Assembly (NCBI RefSeq): GCF_029227915.1
Contig: NC_079883.1
Location: forward strand, 8,246,001 to 8,310,000
Length of the DNA: 64,000 nt
From: Hydractinia symbiolongicarpus
Taxonomy: Eukaryota > Cnidaria > Hydrozoa > Anthoathecata > Hydractiniidae
Reading direction: 5' to 3'
The notes below the pieces were generated by a model, which made no database searches, was not told the origin of the DNA, and saw nothing but the letters and a program-made list of their open reading frames with translations. Every line of letters starts with the position of its first letter. The stretch's first letter is position 1. The translations under genes and the position numbers were made by a program. This document shows, piece by piece, positions 6,663 through 21,391 of the stretch.

Positions 6663-7067
6663 TTACTTGCTGCTTGTGTATTTTGTGACGGCTTTTGTTC
6701 CTTCACTGACTGCGTGTTTTGCAAGTTCTCCAGGCAAGAGAAGACGTACTGCGGTTTGAATTTCACGAGAAGAGATGGTCGACTTTTTGTTTTGAAGAGC
6801 CAAACGCGAAGCTTCGGAAGCAATGCGCTCAAAGATGTCGTTGACAAATGAGTTCATGATGCTCATAGCTTTGCTTGAAACTCCGACATCTGGGTGAACT
6901 TGTTTCAAAACATTGTAGATGTAAATAGCATAACTTTCCTTTCTCTTTCTCTTGCGTTTCTTTTCACCAGTTCCACCAATCTTTCCTCCTTTTTTGCCGG
7001 CTCTTTTTTCACCTTTCTTGGCTACTTTAGGTGCCTGTTTTCCTCCTTTAGCTGCTGCGTCAGACAT
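6663..7067 (-). CDS. H2B: Histone H2B (unit A2)
   Basis: No amino-acid change from unit A1. Stem-loop 6624-6639. Confidence 0.98.
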   Translation of the reverse strand: MSDAAAKGGKQAPKVAKKGEKRAGKKGGKIGGTGEKKRKRKRKESYAIYIYNVLKQVHPDVGVSSKAMSIMNSFVNDIFERIASEASRLALQNKKSTISSREIQTAVRLLLPGELAKHAVSEGTKAVTKYTSSK

Positions 7068-7351
7068 GGTTAAAAATTTTTGCTACTTAACTTGTAAATA
7101 AGCATTAAACTGCAAGTCAAAACTTTTTGTTTATAAGTAAAAAAATCGGATCGAATTCGATCCGAAAACGCCGATACGCAATTTAATTGGTTAAAAAAAA
7201 AATCTTTTGTTTAATACTTAATTATGATTGGTTAAAAAAACATGATTTCGATCCTATTTTTATGATGAAAAAACGAGTAAAGTTTATTTCGTTAACACTT
7301 ACGTTAAATATTCGTACGTTTTTGTATTAACTTACAAATCAAATCGCAGTT

Positions 7352-7732
7352 ATGTCTGGACGTGGAAAAGGTGGAAAAGCTAAGGCTAAAGCCAAGACAA
7401 GATCCTCAAGAGCTGGACTTCAATTTCCAGTCGGTAGAGTGCATAGATTCCTTCGTAGAGGGCACTATGCTAACCGAATTGGATCTGGAGCACCAGTTTA
7501 CTTAGCAGCCGTCTTGGAATATTTATCTGCTGAGATATTGGAGTTGGCTGGTAACGCAGCAAGAGACAACAAAAAAGCTAGGATTATTCCAAGACATTTA
7601 CAATTGGCTGTTCGTAATGATGAAGAATTAAACAAACTTTTGAGCGGTGTAACCATTGCAGCTGGTGGTGTTTTGCCAAACATTCAAGCTGTCTTACTCC
7701 CAAAGAAGAACGACAAAGGACAGAAGAAGTAA
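7352..7732 (+). CDS. H2A: Histone H2A (unit A2)
   Basis: No amino-acid change. Stem-loop 7755-7770. Confidence 0.98.
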   Translation: MSGRGKGGKAKAKAKTRSSRAGLQFPVGRVHRFLRRGHYANRIGSGAPVYLAAVLEYLSAEILELAGNAARDNKKARIIPRHLQLAVRNDEELNKLLSGVTIAAGGVLPNIQAVLLPKKNDKGQKK

Positions 7733-7929
7733 ACCGCTACACTCAGAAAACAACGGCTATTTTTATAGCCACACATCTTTAAAAAAACATTGTTTTTTTC
7801 ACAAAACTATAACCTTAAAGTCTAATAGATAATCCATGCATACGCCTTGTCCTAAGTAACTCAAAGAAATTAAATAAAAAAATTTGATCACAACGTCAAA
7901 ATAAATTGCACGTATTTGCCCCTACTAAT

Positions 7930-8049
7930 GTCTACGGCCATACCACGATGAACACACCCGTTCTCGTCTGATCACGGAAGTTAAGCATCGTCGGGCCGGG
8001 ATAGTACTTGGATGGGGGACCGCCTGGGAACTCCCGGTGTCGTAGGCTT
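7930..8049 (+). rRNA. 5S rRNA: 5S rRNA (unit A2)
   Basis: Identical to the A1 copy; followed by the T4 run and the A-type 22-bp insert. Confidence 0.97.
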
Positions 8050-8398
8050 TTCATTTTCATTTGTTGCCTTTTCATTTCAATGGTGCTGTGATATATTTCT
8101 TGTTATAACAATTAAGGAACGTGGCGGTTGTTGAAAGTGTTTCCTATGACATTTTCCTACGACATTTTCAGGTGATAGTACGAGAAAAAAGAGCTTTCAA
8201 ATGCATACAAACTCGATCTATTGCCGATCATCCAATAACCCTGACGGAATGGCAAATAAAATAAAATTCCGCCGCCTTCCGAGGACTTATATCGCAATCA
8301 CGTTTCGTAACAGCCAAGCGAGGTTTTACCTTAGCGTTTAAGTCACCACCGACATTTGGCCGCGCAACTTTTCTAAGCTCATTCATTTTGACTTAAGG

Positions 8399-8563
8399 AG
8401 GGGGCGAGCGCGGACGCAGGCCCCCACTACCAGAAATTGTACGGTCGAGTTACTGACGTTTGCAGTAATCGCAGAGGTCAGCCCAAGCGTAGTGCAATGC
8501 AAGAGCCTCACTCTGGAAGAAAACCCTCATTGATCAGTCTTTACTTCCCCGTCAGGTAAGTAT
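8399..8563 (-). ncRNA. U1: U1 snRNA (unit A2)
   Basis: 5' end ATACTTACCTG and Sm site AATTTCTGG intact. Confidence 0.96.
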
Positions 8564-8755
8564 GAGTTGGAACTGCACCGTAGCATGAGGGTACCCTTCA
8601 AAGTTTGTTAATGCTTGTGGCTTGAGTGTGTTATAAACTGCCGTGTCGCGGGGCATAGGCTGTATTCTCCCCCAGTGTACGCGTTTTGTTCCCGCCGTAG
8701 ACTATGCAGAGTGCCGTCGGAAAGAGGACTGCTATTATTCTTTTATTGCTTATGT

Positions 8756-8940
8756 GGGCCGCCATCGGTAATAGTGCAACACCAAGGCAACCCGTGGTCA
8801 CGGCGTGAATGAATCCACCTCCATGACCCAAGGCCAAAAATCAGATTAATATACTGACCATTCAGAGAATGGCCTACCAGATATTAAACTGATAAGAACA
8901 GATACTACACTTGATCTTAGCCATTAGGCCGAGAAGCGAT
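8756..8940 (-). ncRNA. U2: U2 snRNA (unit A2)
   Basis: Branch-recognition GTAGTA and Sm site GATTTTTGG intact. Confidence 0.96.
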
Positions 8941-9262
8941 AAAGAACAAGCGTTGCCATGATAGGCATCGTCCACACACCGTAACTGCTTGTGGAGCATG
9001 TCACGTTACTGTAAAGCTTACAACTGTCACCGCGTACGGATGGACGGCGACATAGTAAAAATCACGGCTGTTGATTTAGCCGTAGGATGGAGAGCGACTG
9101 TAGCGAGTGGATGGTAACTTACATGAATGCTAACAAAGGCGACGATACTAAGTGCGTGATATTACTTTCCAATATGACTGCGTACATTCCGTTTATCAAC
9201 GCATTACGCCAGAACGTGCGCGCGCGTTACACAGTAGACCATGCAGCCGAAATGCGACAGTG

Positions 9263-9335
9263 CGACCCTGCCAGGAGTCGAACCTGGAATCCCCTGATTC
9301 GTAGTCAGATGCCTTATCCATTGGGCCACAGGGCG
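9263..9335 (-). tRNA. tRNA-Arg: tRNA-Arg(ACG), A-type (unit A2)
   Basis: Has C at position 1, so C1:C72 is unpaired as in A1. Confidence 0.93.
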
Positions 9336-9914
9336 ATGCTTATGACTTCGCCCCATCGTTATTTTGGCTTGCGCATTCGTTTTACTTACGACAGAATTCT
9401 TCGTGTTTGTAGCCATGAAAGAAAGGGACTTCTGTGAGTGAATTTTTTTACTGTGGTCTAATAAAAAAGTCGAAACGCAGTGCCCAATATATGAATTGCT
9501 CCTAATAGCCGGAAACAGGCCGTGTCGATGATGTAGGCCGACATACGCAACGCAAACCAAAGAACGCTTTATGAAAATCCTAACACGGGCGCGGAAGAAG
9601 CCCAAATTAACAGAGTAGATGTAATGCTGAAGACCTCAAACTCCAGCAGCTTCTCTTTCAGACTATTGCGTCGTGCTACAAATAAAAATTAACATGCTTT
9701 CGCATAGTCGCGGCTCCCAAAACGGACATTATACGATGTACAGAAACACACATTTCTGTTTTCGCGCCAAATCAATTCCCGGGAGTGGTACTTTTACGTC
9801 CGCATACTTCGCACCGTCTTAAATTATATCTCATTTACACGGTAATGTTTAGTATACTTCTACTGTGATAACAAGCATCGTTTATCGTTGGATTGTTGTA
9901 AGAAAACATTAAAA

Positions 9915-10466
9915 ATGAGTGAAGCAGCTTCTCCAAAGAAAATCGCACCCAAGAAGAAACCTGCTGCAAAGAAGACAGCTGATCACCCTAAATATGTGGA
10001 CATGATCAAGGCTGCTATCGCTACCCTAAAGGAACGCGGTGGTTCATCTCGCCAAGCTATTACAAAATATATTCATGCAAATTACAAAGTTGCTGAAAAC
10101 TCAGATCATCATCTGAAAATGGCTCTTAAACGAGGAGTAACATCAGGCGATTTGATTCAAACTAAAGGCACTGGTGCTTCTGGATCATTCAAGCTAGGTC
10201 AGGTAAAAAAAGAAAAACCTAAGAAAAAGGCCGCAGCAAAAAATCCAACGGCAAAGAAGCCTACTGCAAAGAAAAGTACACCAAAAAAGAAGCCAGCAAA
10301 GAAGAGCACGCCAAAGAAAGCAGCAAAGAAGCCTGCCACAAAGAAAGCCTCGGCTAAGAAACCAGCAGCTAAGAAACCCACAAAGAAGCCTGTTGCTAAA
10401 AAACCTGCAGCAAAGAAGGTCAAAAAGACTCCCAAAAAGGCAGCAAAGAAGACCGCAAAAAAATAA
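9915..10466 (+). CDS. H1: Histone H1 with K110N (unit A2)
   Basis: G to T at 10244 changes Lys110 ([10 protein letters not shown]) to Asn in the basic tail. It is the only H1 copy with this change; a mild effect is expected. Stem-loop 10499-10514. Confidence 0.98.
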   Translation: MSEAASPKKIAPKKKPAAKKTADHPKYVDMIKAAIATLKERGGSSRQAITKYIHANYKVAENSDHHLKMALKRGVTSGDLIQTKGTGASGSFKLGQVKKEKPKKKAAAKNPTAKKPTAKKSTPKKKPAKKSTPKKAAKKPATKKASAKKPAAKKPTKKPVAKKPAAKKVKKTPKKAAKKTAKK

Positions 10467-10827
10467 TTTGTGTGTATCTGGCTATTACATTAACAAACGG
10501 CTATTTTTATAGCCACACATTTACAAAAAAACATTATCTTGGTACAAAGTTAAACTTGTTTAAGTCACTTAAACAGTTAAAAAAGAGTAATTTTAAGATT
10601 AGATTCCCTAAGTTTAAGTATTTTCGTTTTTAAATTTCTTATTTTCTTGCTTTTACTTTTCTTGCCCTTCATATTTTTAACATTGTCAAACTTTATGTAG
10701 CATAAAATTTTTATGTAGCATAAAATTTAAACAGAAAGCAGAACAAAGTTTGATATAAAAAGCTAGCCGTAATATTTTTTATGGATGTGTGGCTATAAAA
10801 ATAGCCGTTTTTTGTTTGGTAAGATGC

Positions 10828-11241
<414 letters not shown>

Positions 11242-11719
11242 TTAAGAAGTCGATGTAGTACGGATACACAAGACGGTCTAAAATGCACTATCGCGCCAAA
11301 GTTTTATTTCTCATATTGATTGACAGCTAAGGTTCAAAACAAACCATTTGATTGGTGCTAAGAAAGTAATTTCTGATTGGCTGCATAATGACATTACGCT
11401 CATTACTTTAACATTTTTATAAAATCTGTGTTTTTTGGCTACGGGAAAACGGCTGTATCTTCTGATACACAAAAGCTTTTGACTTTTTTTTTTTTTAGTA
11501 AGTAGCAGAAGGTTTGGCGAATTCCAACGATGCCAAATTTATTGCCTTACTGAAACATTAAGACCACGAATTTTTAAAAAAACTACAGTTTTACTTAAAA
11601 AAATGTACAAAATGTTCGGAACATTTTGTAATGACGCAACTCTATTGGTTAATTAGGGTGTTTCCACGAGCAGTAGGTAATTTTATGGCCTCTTTTTAAA
11701 GCTGTCTGAATTCTGTTAA

Positions 11720-12076
<357 letters not shown>

Positions 12077-12538
12077 GCGTTGTCATTGCTCAACAAAAAC
12101 GGCTATTTTTATAGCCACAAATCTTTTAAAACATTACTTTGTGCACGCTTCCAAATTACACAATGTGTAAAGTCTTGTCACAGTTACATTTATTGCTATA
12201 CGATACTATGTCATATATGACACAAAAAAAATTTAGAAATACTTTGTAGGGTTAATTTGCCTGGGAGTGTTTCCGTGAAAAGCTGGGTTAAGTTAAATGT
12301 AAGCAATAACATGGATCAATGTACTTGTCTTTTCTGCAAGTACAGCTAATAATACGTATGAAAAGTGAAGCTAATCCACACACACACATGGGGAAGTATT
12401 TTAAATGTAGGCTAGTGTTCTTAAGCACATTATTTAGAAGTTTTATTAACTTCGGTTAACTTGTAGTGACGCCAAGTAAATGTTTTTTTAAAGATGTGTG
12501 GTCTTAAAAAAGACCGTTTGTGTTTGGTAGACGTTGGT

Positions 12539-12943
12539 TTACTTGCTGCTTGTGTATTTTGTGACGGCTTTTGTTCCTTCACTGACTGCGTGTTTTGCAA
12601 GTTCTCCAGGCAAGAGAAGACGTACTGCGGTTTGAATTTCACGAGAAGAGATGGTCGACTTTTTGTTTTGAAGAGCCAAACGCGAAGCTTCGGAAGCAAT
12701 GCGCTCAAAGATGTCGTTGACAAATGAGTTCATGATGCTCATAGCTTTGCTTGAAACTCCGACATCTGGGTGAACTTGTTTCAAAACATTGTAGATGTAA
12801 ATAGCATAACTTTCCTTTCTCTTTCTCTTGCGTTTCTTTTCACCAGTTCCACCAATCTTTCCTCCTTTTTTGCCGGCTCTTTTTTCACCTTTCTTGGCTA
12901 CTTTAGGTGCCTGTTTTCCTCCTTTAGCTGCTGCGTCAGACAT
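12539..12943 (-). CDS. H2B: Histone H2B (unit A3)
   Basis: No amino-acid change. Stem-loop 12500-12515. Confidence 0.98.
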   Translation of the reverse strand: MSDAAAKGGKQAPKVAKKGEKRAGKKGGKIGGTGEKKRKRKRKESYAIYIYNVLKQVHPDVGVSSKAMSIMNSFVNDIFERIASEASRLALQNKKSTISSREIQTAVRLLLPGELAKHAVSEGTKAVTKYTSSK

Positions 12944-13227
12944 GGTTAAAAATTTTTGCTACTTAACTTGTAAATAAGCATTAAACTGCAAGTCAAAACT
13001 TTTTGTTTATAAGTAAAAAAATCGGATCGAATTCGATCCGAAAACGCCGATACGCAATTTAATTGGTTAAAAAAAAAATCTTTTGTTTAATACTTAATTA
13101 TGATTGGTTAAAAAAACATGATTTCGATCCTATTTTTATGATGAAAAAACGAGTAAAGTTTATTTCGTTAACACTTACGTTAAATATTCGTACGTTTTTG
13201 TATTAACTTACAAATCAAATCGCAGTT

Positions 13228-13608
13228 ATGTCTGGACGTGGAAAAGGTGGAAAAGCTAAGGCTAAAGCCAAGACAAGATCCTCAAGAGCTGGACTTCAAT
13301 TTCCAGTCGGTAGAGTGCATAGATTCCTTCGTAGAGGGCACTATGCTAACCGAATTGGATCTGGAGCACCAGTTTACTTAGCAGCCGTCTTGGAATATTT
13401 ATCTGCTGAGATATTGGAGTTGGCTGGTAACGCAGCAAGAGACAACAAAAAAGCTAGGATTATTCCAAGACATTTACAATTGGCTGTTCGTAATGATGAA
13501 GAATTAAACAAACTTTTGAGCGGTGTAACCATTGCAGCTGGTGGTGTTTTGCCAAACATTCAAGCTGTCTTACTCCCAAAGAAGAACGACAAAGGACAGA
13601 AGAAGTAA
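13228..13608 (+). CDS. H2A: Histone H2A (unit A3)
   Basis: No amino-acid change. Stem-loop 13631-13646. Confidence 0.98.
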   Translation: MSGRGKGGKAKAKAKTRSSRAGLQFPVGRVHRFLRRGHYANRIGSGAPVYLAAVLEYLSAEILELAGNAARDNKKARIIPRHLQLAVRNDEELNKLLSGVTIAAGGVLPNIQAVLLPKKNDKGQKK

Positions 13609-13805
13609 ACCGCTACACTCAGAAAACAACGGCTATTTTTATAGCCACACATCTTTAAAAAAACATTGTTTTTTTCACAAAACTATAACCTTAAAGTCTA
13701 ATAGATAATCCATGCATACGCCTTGTCCTAAGTAACTCAAAGAAATTAAATAAAAAAATTTGATCACAACGTCAAAATAAATTGCACGTATTTGCCCCTA
13801 CTAAT

Positions 13806-13925
13806 GTCTACGGCCATACCACGATGAACACACCCGTTCTCGTCTGATCACGGAAGTTAAGCATCGTCGGGCCGGGATAGTACTTGGATGGGGGACCGCC
13901 TGGGAACTCCCGGTGTCGTAGGCTT
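13806..13925 (+). rRNA. 5S rRNA: 5S rRNA (unit A3)
   Basis: Identical to A1, A-type insert downstream. Confidence 0.97.
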
Positions 13926-14274
13926 TTCATTTTCATTTGTTGCCTTTTCATTTCAATGGTGCTGTGATATATTTCTTGTTATAACAATTAAGGAACGTGG
14001 CGGTTGTTGAAAGTGTTTCCTATGACATTTTCCTACGACATTTTCAGGTGATAGTACGAGAAAAAAGAGCTTTCAAATGCATACAAACTCGATCTATTGC
14101 CGATCATCCAATAACCCTGACGGAATGGCAAATAAAATAAAATTCCGCCGCCTTCCGAGGACTTATATCGCAATCACGTTTCGTAACAGCCAAGCGAGGT
14201 TTTACCTTAGCGTTTAAGTCACCACCGACATTTGGCCGCGCAACTTTTCTAAGCTCATTCATTTTGACTTAAGG

Positions 14275-14439
14275 AGGGGGCGAGCGCGGACGCAGGCCCC
14301 CACTACCAGAAATTGTACGGTCGAGTTACTGACGTTTGCAGTAATCGCAGAGGTCAGCCCAAGCGTAGTGCAATGCAAGAGCCTCACTCTGGAAGAAAAC
14401 CCTCATTGATCAGTCTTTACTTCCCCGTCAGGTAAGTAT
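14275..14439 (-). ncRNA. U1: U1 snRNA (unit A3)
   Basis: No change seen in the splice-site pairing or Sm segments. Confidence 0.96.
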
Positions 14440-14631
14440 GAGTTGGAACTGCACCGTAGCATGAGGGTACCCTTCAAAGTTTGTTAATGCTTGTGGCTTG
14501 AGTGTGTTATAAACTGCCGTGTCGCGGGGCATAGGCTGTATTCTCCCCCAGTGTACGCGTTTTGTTCCCGCCGTAGACTATGCAGAGTGCCGTCGGAAAG
14601 AGGACTGCTATTATTCTTTTATTGCTTATGT

Positions 14632-14816
14632 GGGCCGCCATCGGTAATAGTGCAACACCAAGGCAACCCGTGGTCACGGCGTGAATGAATCCACCTCCAT
14701 GACCCAAGGCCAAAAATCAGATTAATATACTGACCATTCAGAGAATGGCCTACCAGATATTAAACTGATAAGAACAGATACTACACTTGATCTTAGCCAT
14801 TAGGCCGAGAAGCGAT
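14632..14816 (-). ncRNA. U2: U2 snRNA (unit A3)
   Basis: No change seen in the branch-pairing or Sm segments. Confidence 0.96.
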
Positions 14817-15138
14817 AAAGAACAAGCGTTGCCATGATAGGCATCGTCCACACACCGTAACTGCTTGTGGAGCATGTCACGTTACTGTAAAGCTTACAAC
14901 TGTCACCGCGTACGGATGGACGGCGACATAGTAAAAATCACGGCTGTTGATTTAGCCGTAGGATGGAGAGCGACTGTAGCGAGTGGATGGTAACTTACAT
15001 GAATGCTAACAAAGGCGACGATACTAAGTGCGTGATATTACTTTCCAATATGACTGCGTACATTCCGTTTATCAACGCATTACGCCAGAACGTGCGCGCG
15101 CGTTACACAGTAGACCATGCAGCCGAAATGCGACAGTG

Positions 15139-15211
15139 CGACCCTGCCAGGAGTCGAACCTGGAATCCCCTGATTCGTAGTCAGATGCCTTATCCATTGG
15201 GCCACAGGGCG
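15139..15211 (-). tRNA. tRNA-Arg: tRNA-Arg(ACG), A-type (unit A3)
   Basis: Third A copy with C at position 1, so the mismatch is fixed in all sampled A units. Confidence 0.93.
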
Positions 15212-15790
15212 ATGCTTATGACTTCGCCCCATCGTTATTTTGGCTTGCGCATTCGTTTTACTTACGACAGAATTCTTCGTGTTTGTAGCCATGAAAGAAA
15301 GGGACTTCTGTGAGTGAATTTTTTTACTGTGGTCTAATAAAAAAGTCGAAACGCAGTGCCCAATATATGAATTGCTCCTAATAGCCGGAAACAGGCCGTG
15401 TCGATGATGTAGGCCGACATACGCAACGCAAACCAAAGAACGCTTTATGAAAATCCTAACACGGGCGCGGAAGAAGCCCAAATTAACAGAGTAGATGTAA
15501 TGCTGAAGACCTCAAACTCCAGCAGCTTCTCTTTCAGACTATTGCGTCGTGCTACAAATAAAAATTAACATGCTTTCGCATAGTCGCGGCTCCCAAAACG
15601 GACATTATACGATGTACAGAAACACACATTTCTGTTTTCGCGCCAAATCAATTCCCGGGAGTGGTACTTTTACGTCCGCATACTTCGCACCGTCTTAAAT
15701 TATATCTCATTTACACGGTAATGTTTAGTATACTTCTACTGTGATAACAAGCATCGTTTATCGTTGGATTGTTGTAAGAAAACATTAAAA

Positions 15791-16342
15791 ATGAGTGAAG
15801 CAGCTTCTCCAAAGAAAATCGCACCCAAGAAGAAACCTGCTGCAAAGAAGACAGCTGATCACCCTAAATATGTGGACATGATCAAGGCTGCTATCGCTAC
15901 CCTAAAGGAACGCGGTGGTTCATCTCGCCAAGCTATTACAAAATATATTCATGCAAATTACAAAGTTGCTGAAAACTCAGATCATCATCTGAAAATGGCT
16001 CTTAAACGAGGAGTAACATCAGGCGATTTGATTCAAACTAAAGGCACTGGTGCTTCTGGATCATTCAAGCTAGGTCAGGTAAAAAAAGAAAAACCTAAGA
16101 AAAAGGCCGCAGCAAAAAAGCCAACGGCAAAGAAGCCTACTGCAAAGAAAAGTACACCAAAAAAGAAGCCAGCAAAGAAGAGCACGCCAAAGAAAGCAGC
16201 AAAGAAGCCTGCCACAAAGAAAGCCTCGGCTAAGAAACCAGCAGCTAAGAAACCCACAAAGAAGCCTGTTGCTAAAAAACCTGCAGCAAAGAAGGTCAAA
16301 AAGACTCCCAAAAAGGCAGCAAAGAAGACCGCAAAAAAATAA
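15791..16342 (+). CDS. H1: Histone H1 (unit A3)
   Basis: Same 183-residue protein as A1. Stem-loop 16375-16390. Confidence 0.98.
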   Translation: MSEAASPKKIAPKKKPAAKKTADHPKYVDMIKAAIATLKERGGSSRQAITKYIHANYKVAENSDHHLKMALKRGVTSGDLIQTKGTGASGSFKLGQVKKEKPKKKAAAKKPTAKKPTAKKSTPKKKPAKKSTPKKAAKKPATKKASAKKPAAKKPTKKPVAKKPAAKKVKKTPKKAAKKTAKK

Positions 16343-16703
16343 TTTGTGTGTATCTGGCTATTACATTAACAAACGGCTATTTTTATAGCCACACATTTAC
16401 AAAAAAACATTATCTTGGTACAAAGTTAAACTTGTTTAAGTCACTTAAACAGTTAAAAAAGAGTAATTTTAAGATTAGATTCCCTAAGTTTAAGTATTTT
16501 CGTTTTTAAATTTCTTATTTTCTTGCTTTTACTTTTCTTGCCCTTCATATTTTTAACATTGTCAAACTTTATGTAGCATAAAATTTTTATGTAGCATAAA
16601 ATTTAAACAGAAAGCAGAACAAAGTTTGATATAAAAAGCTAGCCGTAATATTTTTTATGGATGTGTGGCTATAAAAATAGCCGTTTTTTGTTTGGTAAGA
16701 TGC

Positions 16704-17117
<414 letters not shown>

Positions 17118-17595
17118 TTAAGAAGTCGATGTAGTACGGATACACAAGACGGTCTAAAATGCACTATCGCGCCAAAGTTTTATTTCTCATATTGATTGAC
17201 AGCTAAGGTTCAAAACAAACCATTTGATTGGTGCTAAGAAAGTAATTTCTGATTGGCTGCATAATGACATTACGCTCATTACTTTAACATTTTTATAAAA
17301 TCTGTGTTTTTTGGCTACGGGAAAACGGCTGTATCTTCTGATACACAAAAGCTTTTGACTTTTTTTTTTTTTAGTAAGTAGCAGAAGGTTTGGCGAATTC
17401 CAACGATGCCAAATTTATTGCCTTACTGAAACATTAAGACCACGAATTTTTAAAAAAACTACAGTTTTACTTAAAAAAATGTACAAAATGTTCGGAACAT
17501 TTTGTAATGACGCAACTCTATTGGTTAATTAGGGTGTTTCCACGAGCAGTAGGTAATTTTATGGCCTCTTTTTAAAGCTGTCTGAATTCTGTTAA

Positions 17596-17952
<357 letters not shown>

Positions 17953-18414
17953 GCGTTGTCATTGCTCAACAAAAACGGCTATTTTTATAGCCACAAATCT
18001 TTTAAAACATTACTTTGTGCACGCTTCCAAATTACACAATGTGTAAAGTCTTGTCACAGTTACATTTATTGCTATACGATACTATGTCATATATGACACA
18101 AAAAAAATTTAGAAATACTTTGTAGGGTTAATTTGCCTGGGAGTGTTTCCGTGAAAAGCTGGGTTAAGTTAAATGTAAGCAATAACATGGATCAATGTAC
18201 TTGTCTTTTCTGCAAGTACAGCTAATAATACGTATGAAAAGTGAAGCTAATCCACACACACACATGGGGAAGTATTTTAAATGTAGGCTAGTGTTCTTAA
18301 GCACATTATTTAGAAGTTTTATTAACTTCGGTTAACTTGTAGTGACGCCAAGTAAATGTTTTTTTAAAGATGTGTGGTCTTAAAAAAGACCGTTTGTGTT
18401 TGGTAGACGTTGGT

Positions 18415-18760
18415 TTACTTGCTGCTTGTGTATTTTGTGACGGCTTTTGTTCCTTCACTGACTGCGTGTTTTGCAAGTTCTCCAGGCAAGAGAAGACGTA
18501 CTGCGGTTTGAATTTCACGAGAAGAGATGGTCGACTTTTTGTTTTGAAGAGCCAAACGCGAAGCTTCGGAAGCAATGCGCTCAAAGATGTCGTTGACAAA
18601 TGAGTTCATGATGCTCATAGCTTTGCTTGAAACTCCGACATCTGGGTGAACTTGTTTCAAAACATTGTAGATGTAAATAGCATAACTTTCCTTTCTCTTT
18701 CTCTTGCGTTTCTTTTCACCAGTTCCACCAATCTTTCCTCCTTTTTTGCCGGCTCTTTTT
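18415..18760 (-). CDS. H2B: Histone H2B, 5' end lost in gap 1 (unit A4)
   Basis: Residues from about 21 (KRAGKKGG) to the stop are present; the first 59 coding bases fall in the N run. The break is an assembly gap, not a mutation. Stem-loop 18376-18391. Confidence 0.96.
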
Positions 18761-19260
18761 NNNNNNNNNNNNNNNNNNNNNNNNNNNNNNNNNNNNNNNN
18801 NNNNNNNNNNNNNNNNNNNNNNNNNNNNNNNNNNNNNNNNNNNNNNNNNNNNNNNNNNNNNNNNNNNNNNNNNNNNNNNNNNNNNNNNNNNNNNNNNNNN
18901 NNNNNNNNNNNNNNNNNNNNNNNNNNNNNNNNNNNNNNNNNNNNNNNNNNNNNNNNNNNNNNNNNNNNNNNNNNNNNNNNNNNNNNNNNNNNNNNNNNNN
19001 NNNNNNNNNNNNNNNNNNNNNNNNNNNNNNNNNNNNNNNNNNNNNNNNNNNNNNNNNNNNNNNNNNNNNNNNNNNNNNNNNNNNNNNNNNNNNNNNNNNN
19101 NNNNNNNNNNNNNNNNNNNNNNNNNNNNNNNNNNNNNNNNNNNNNNNNNNNNNNNNNNNNNNNNNNNNNNNNNNNNNNNNNNNNNNNNNNNNNNNNNNNN
19201 NNNNNNNNNNNNNNNNNNNNNNNNNNNNNNNNNNNNNNNNNNNNNNNNNNNNNNNNNNNN
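18761..19260. other. Assembly gap 1 (500 N)
   Basis: Exactly 500 N, which looks like a placeholder of unknown true length. The left flank is inside H2B of a forward A unit. The right flank is the region just upstream of H1 in an inverted B unit. Confidence 0.97.
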
Positions 19261-19810
19261 ATAAACGATGCTTGTTATCACAGTAGAAGTATACTAAACA
19301 TTACCGTGTAAATGAGATATAATTTAAGACGGTGCGAAGTATGCGGACGTAAAAGTACCACTCCCGGGAATTGATTTGGCGCGAAAACAGAAATGTGTGT
19401 TTCTGTACATCGTATAATGTCCGTTTTGGGTGCCGCGACTATGCGAAAGCATGTTAATTTTTATTTGTAGTACGACGCAATAGTCTGCAAGAGAAGCTGC
19501 TGGAGTTTGAGGTCTTCAGCATTACATCTAGTCTGTTAATTTGGGCTTCTTCCGCGCTCGTGTTAGGATTTTCATAAAGCGTTCTTTGGTTTGCGTTGCG
19601 TATGTCGGCCTACATCATCGACACGGCCTGTTTCCGGCTATTAGGAGCAATTCATATATTGGGCACTGCGTTTCGACTTTTTTATTAGACCACAGTAAAA
19701 AAATTCACTCACAGAAGTCCCTTTCTTTCATGGCTACAAACACGAAGAATTCTGTCGTAAGTAAAACGAATGCGCAAGCCAAAATGACGATGGGGCGAAG
19801 TCATAAGCAT

Positions 19811-19883
19811 GGCCCTGTGGCCCAATGGATAAGGCATCTGACTACGAATCAGGGGATTCCAGGTTCGACTCCTGGCAGGGTCG
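19811..19883 (+). tRNA. tRNA-Arg: tRNA-Arg(ACG), B-type with G1:C72 (unit B1)
   Basis: Acceptor 5' strand is GGCCCTG, so position 1 pairs with C72, unlike A copies; 2:71 is still G:U. Boxes A and B are unchanged. No T4 run close downstream here either. Confidence 0.95.
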
Positions 19884-20205
19884 CACTGTCGCATTTCGGC
19901 TGCATGGTCTACTGTGTAACGCGCGCGCACGTTCTGGCGTAATGCGTTGATAAACGGAATGTACGCAGACATATTGGAAAGTAATATCACGCACTTAGTA
20001 TCGTCGCCTTTGTTAGCATTCATGTAAGTTACCATCCACTCGCTACAGTCGCTCTCCATCCTACGGCTAAATCAACAGCCGTGATTTTTACTATGTCGCC
20101 GTCCATCCGTACGCGGTGACAGTTGTAAGCTTTACAGTAACGTGACATGCTCCACAAGCAGTTACGGTGTGTGGACGATGCCTATCATGGCAACGCTTGT
20201 TCTTT

Positions 20206-20390
20206 ATCGCTTCTCGGCCTAATGGCTAAGATCAAGTGTAGTATCTGTTCTTATCAGTTTAATATCTGGTAGGCCATTCTCTGAATGGTCAGTATATTAA
20301 TCTGATTTTTGGCCTTGGGTCATGGAGGTGGATTCATTCACGCCGTGACCACGGGTTGCCTTGGTGTTGCACTATTACCGATGGCGGCCC
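20206..20390 (+). ncRNA. U2: U2 snRNA (unit B1)
   Basis: Same as A-type. Candidate PSE CCACAAGCA at 20152-20160. Confidence 0.96.
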
Positions 20391-20582
20391 ACATAAGCAA
20401 TAAAAGAATAATAGCAGTCCTCTTTCCGACGGCACTCTGCATAGTCTACGGCGGGAACAAAACGCGTACACTGGGGGAGAATACAGCCTATGCCCCGCGA
20501 CACGGCAGTTTATAACACACTCAAGCCACAAGCATTAACAAACTTTGAAGGGTACCCTCATGCTACGGTGCAGTTCCAACTC

Positions 20583-20747
20583 ATACTTACCTGACGGGGA
20601 AGTAAAGACTGATCAATGAGGGTTTTCTTCCAGAGTGAGGCTCTTGCATTGCACTACGCTTGGGCTGACCTCTGCGATTACTGCAAACGTCAGTAACTCG
20701 ACCGTACAATTTCTGGTAGTGGGGGCCTGCGTCCGCGCTCGCCCCCT
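20583..20747 (+). ncRNA. U1: U1 snRNA (unit B1)
   Basis: Same as A-type. Candidate PSE CCACAAGCA at 20526-20534. Confidence 0.96.
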
Positions 20748-21074
20748 CCTTAAGTCAAAATGAATGAGCTTAGAAAAGTTGCGCGGCCAAATGTCGGTGG
20801 TGACTTAAACGCTAAGGTAAAACCTCGCTTGGCTGTTACGAAACGTGATTGCGATATAAGTCCTCGGAAGGCGGCGGAATTTTATTTTATTTGCCATTCC
20901 GTCAGGGTTATTGGATGATCGGCAATAGATCGAGTTTGTATGCATTTGAAAGCTCTTTTTTCTCGTACTATCACCTGAAAATGTCGTAGGAAAATGTCAT
21001 AGGAAACACTTTCAACAACCGCCACGTTCCTTAATTGTTATAACAAGAAATATATCACAGCAAATGAAAATGAA

Positions 21075-21194
21075 AAGCCTACGACACCGGGAGTTCCCAG
21101 GCGGTCCCCCATCCAAGTACTATCCCGGCCCGACGATGCTTAACTTCCGTGATCAGACGAGAACGGGTGTGTTCATCGTGGTATGGCCGTAGAC
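21075..21194 (-). rRNA. 5S rRNA: 5S rRNA (unit B1)
   Basis: Gene same as A; B-type flanks: no 22-bp insert, and GCACC in place of GCCCC upstream. Confidence 0.97.
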
Positions 21195-21391
21195 ATTAGT
21201 AGGTGCAAATACGTGCAATTTATTTTGACGTTGTGATCAAATTTTTTTATTTAATTTCTTTGAGTTACTTAGGACAAGGCGTATGCATGGATTATCTATT
21301 AGACTTTAAGGTTATAGTTTTGTGAAAAAAACAATGTTTTTTTAAAGATGTGTGGCTATAAAAATAGCCGTTGTTTTCTGAGTGTAGCGGT

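Noticed and set aside
18415-19311. Long ORFs spanning the first N run (and likewise 55407-56007)
   Set aside because: Artefacts of translating N; no real sequence supports continuity.
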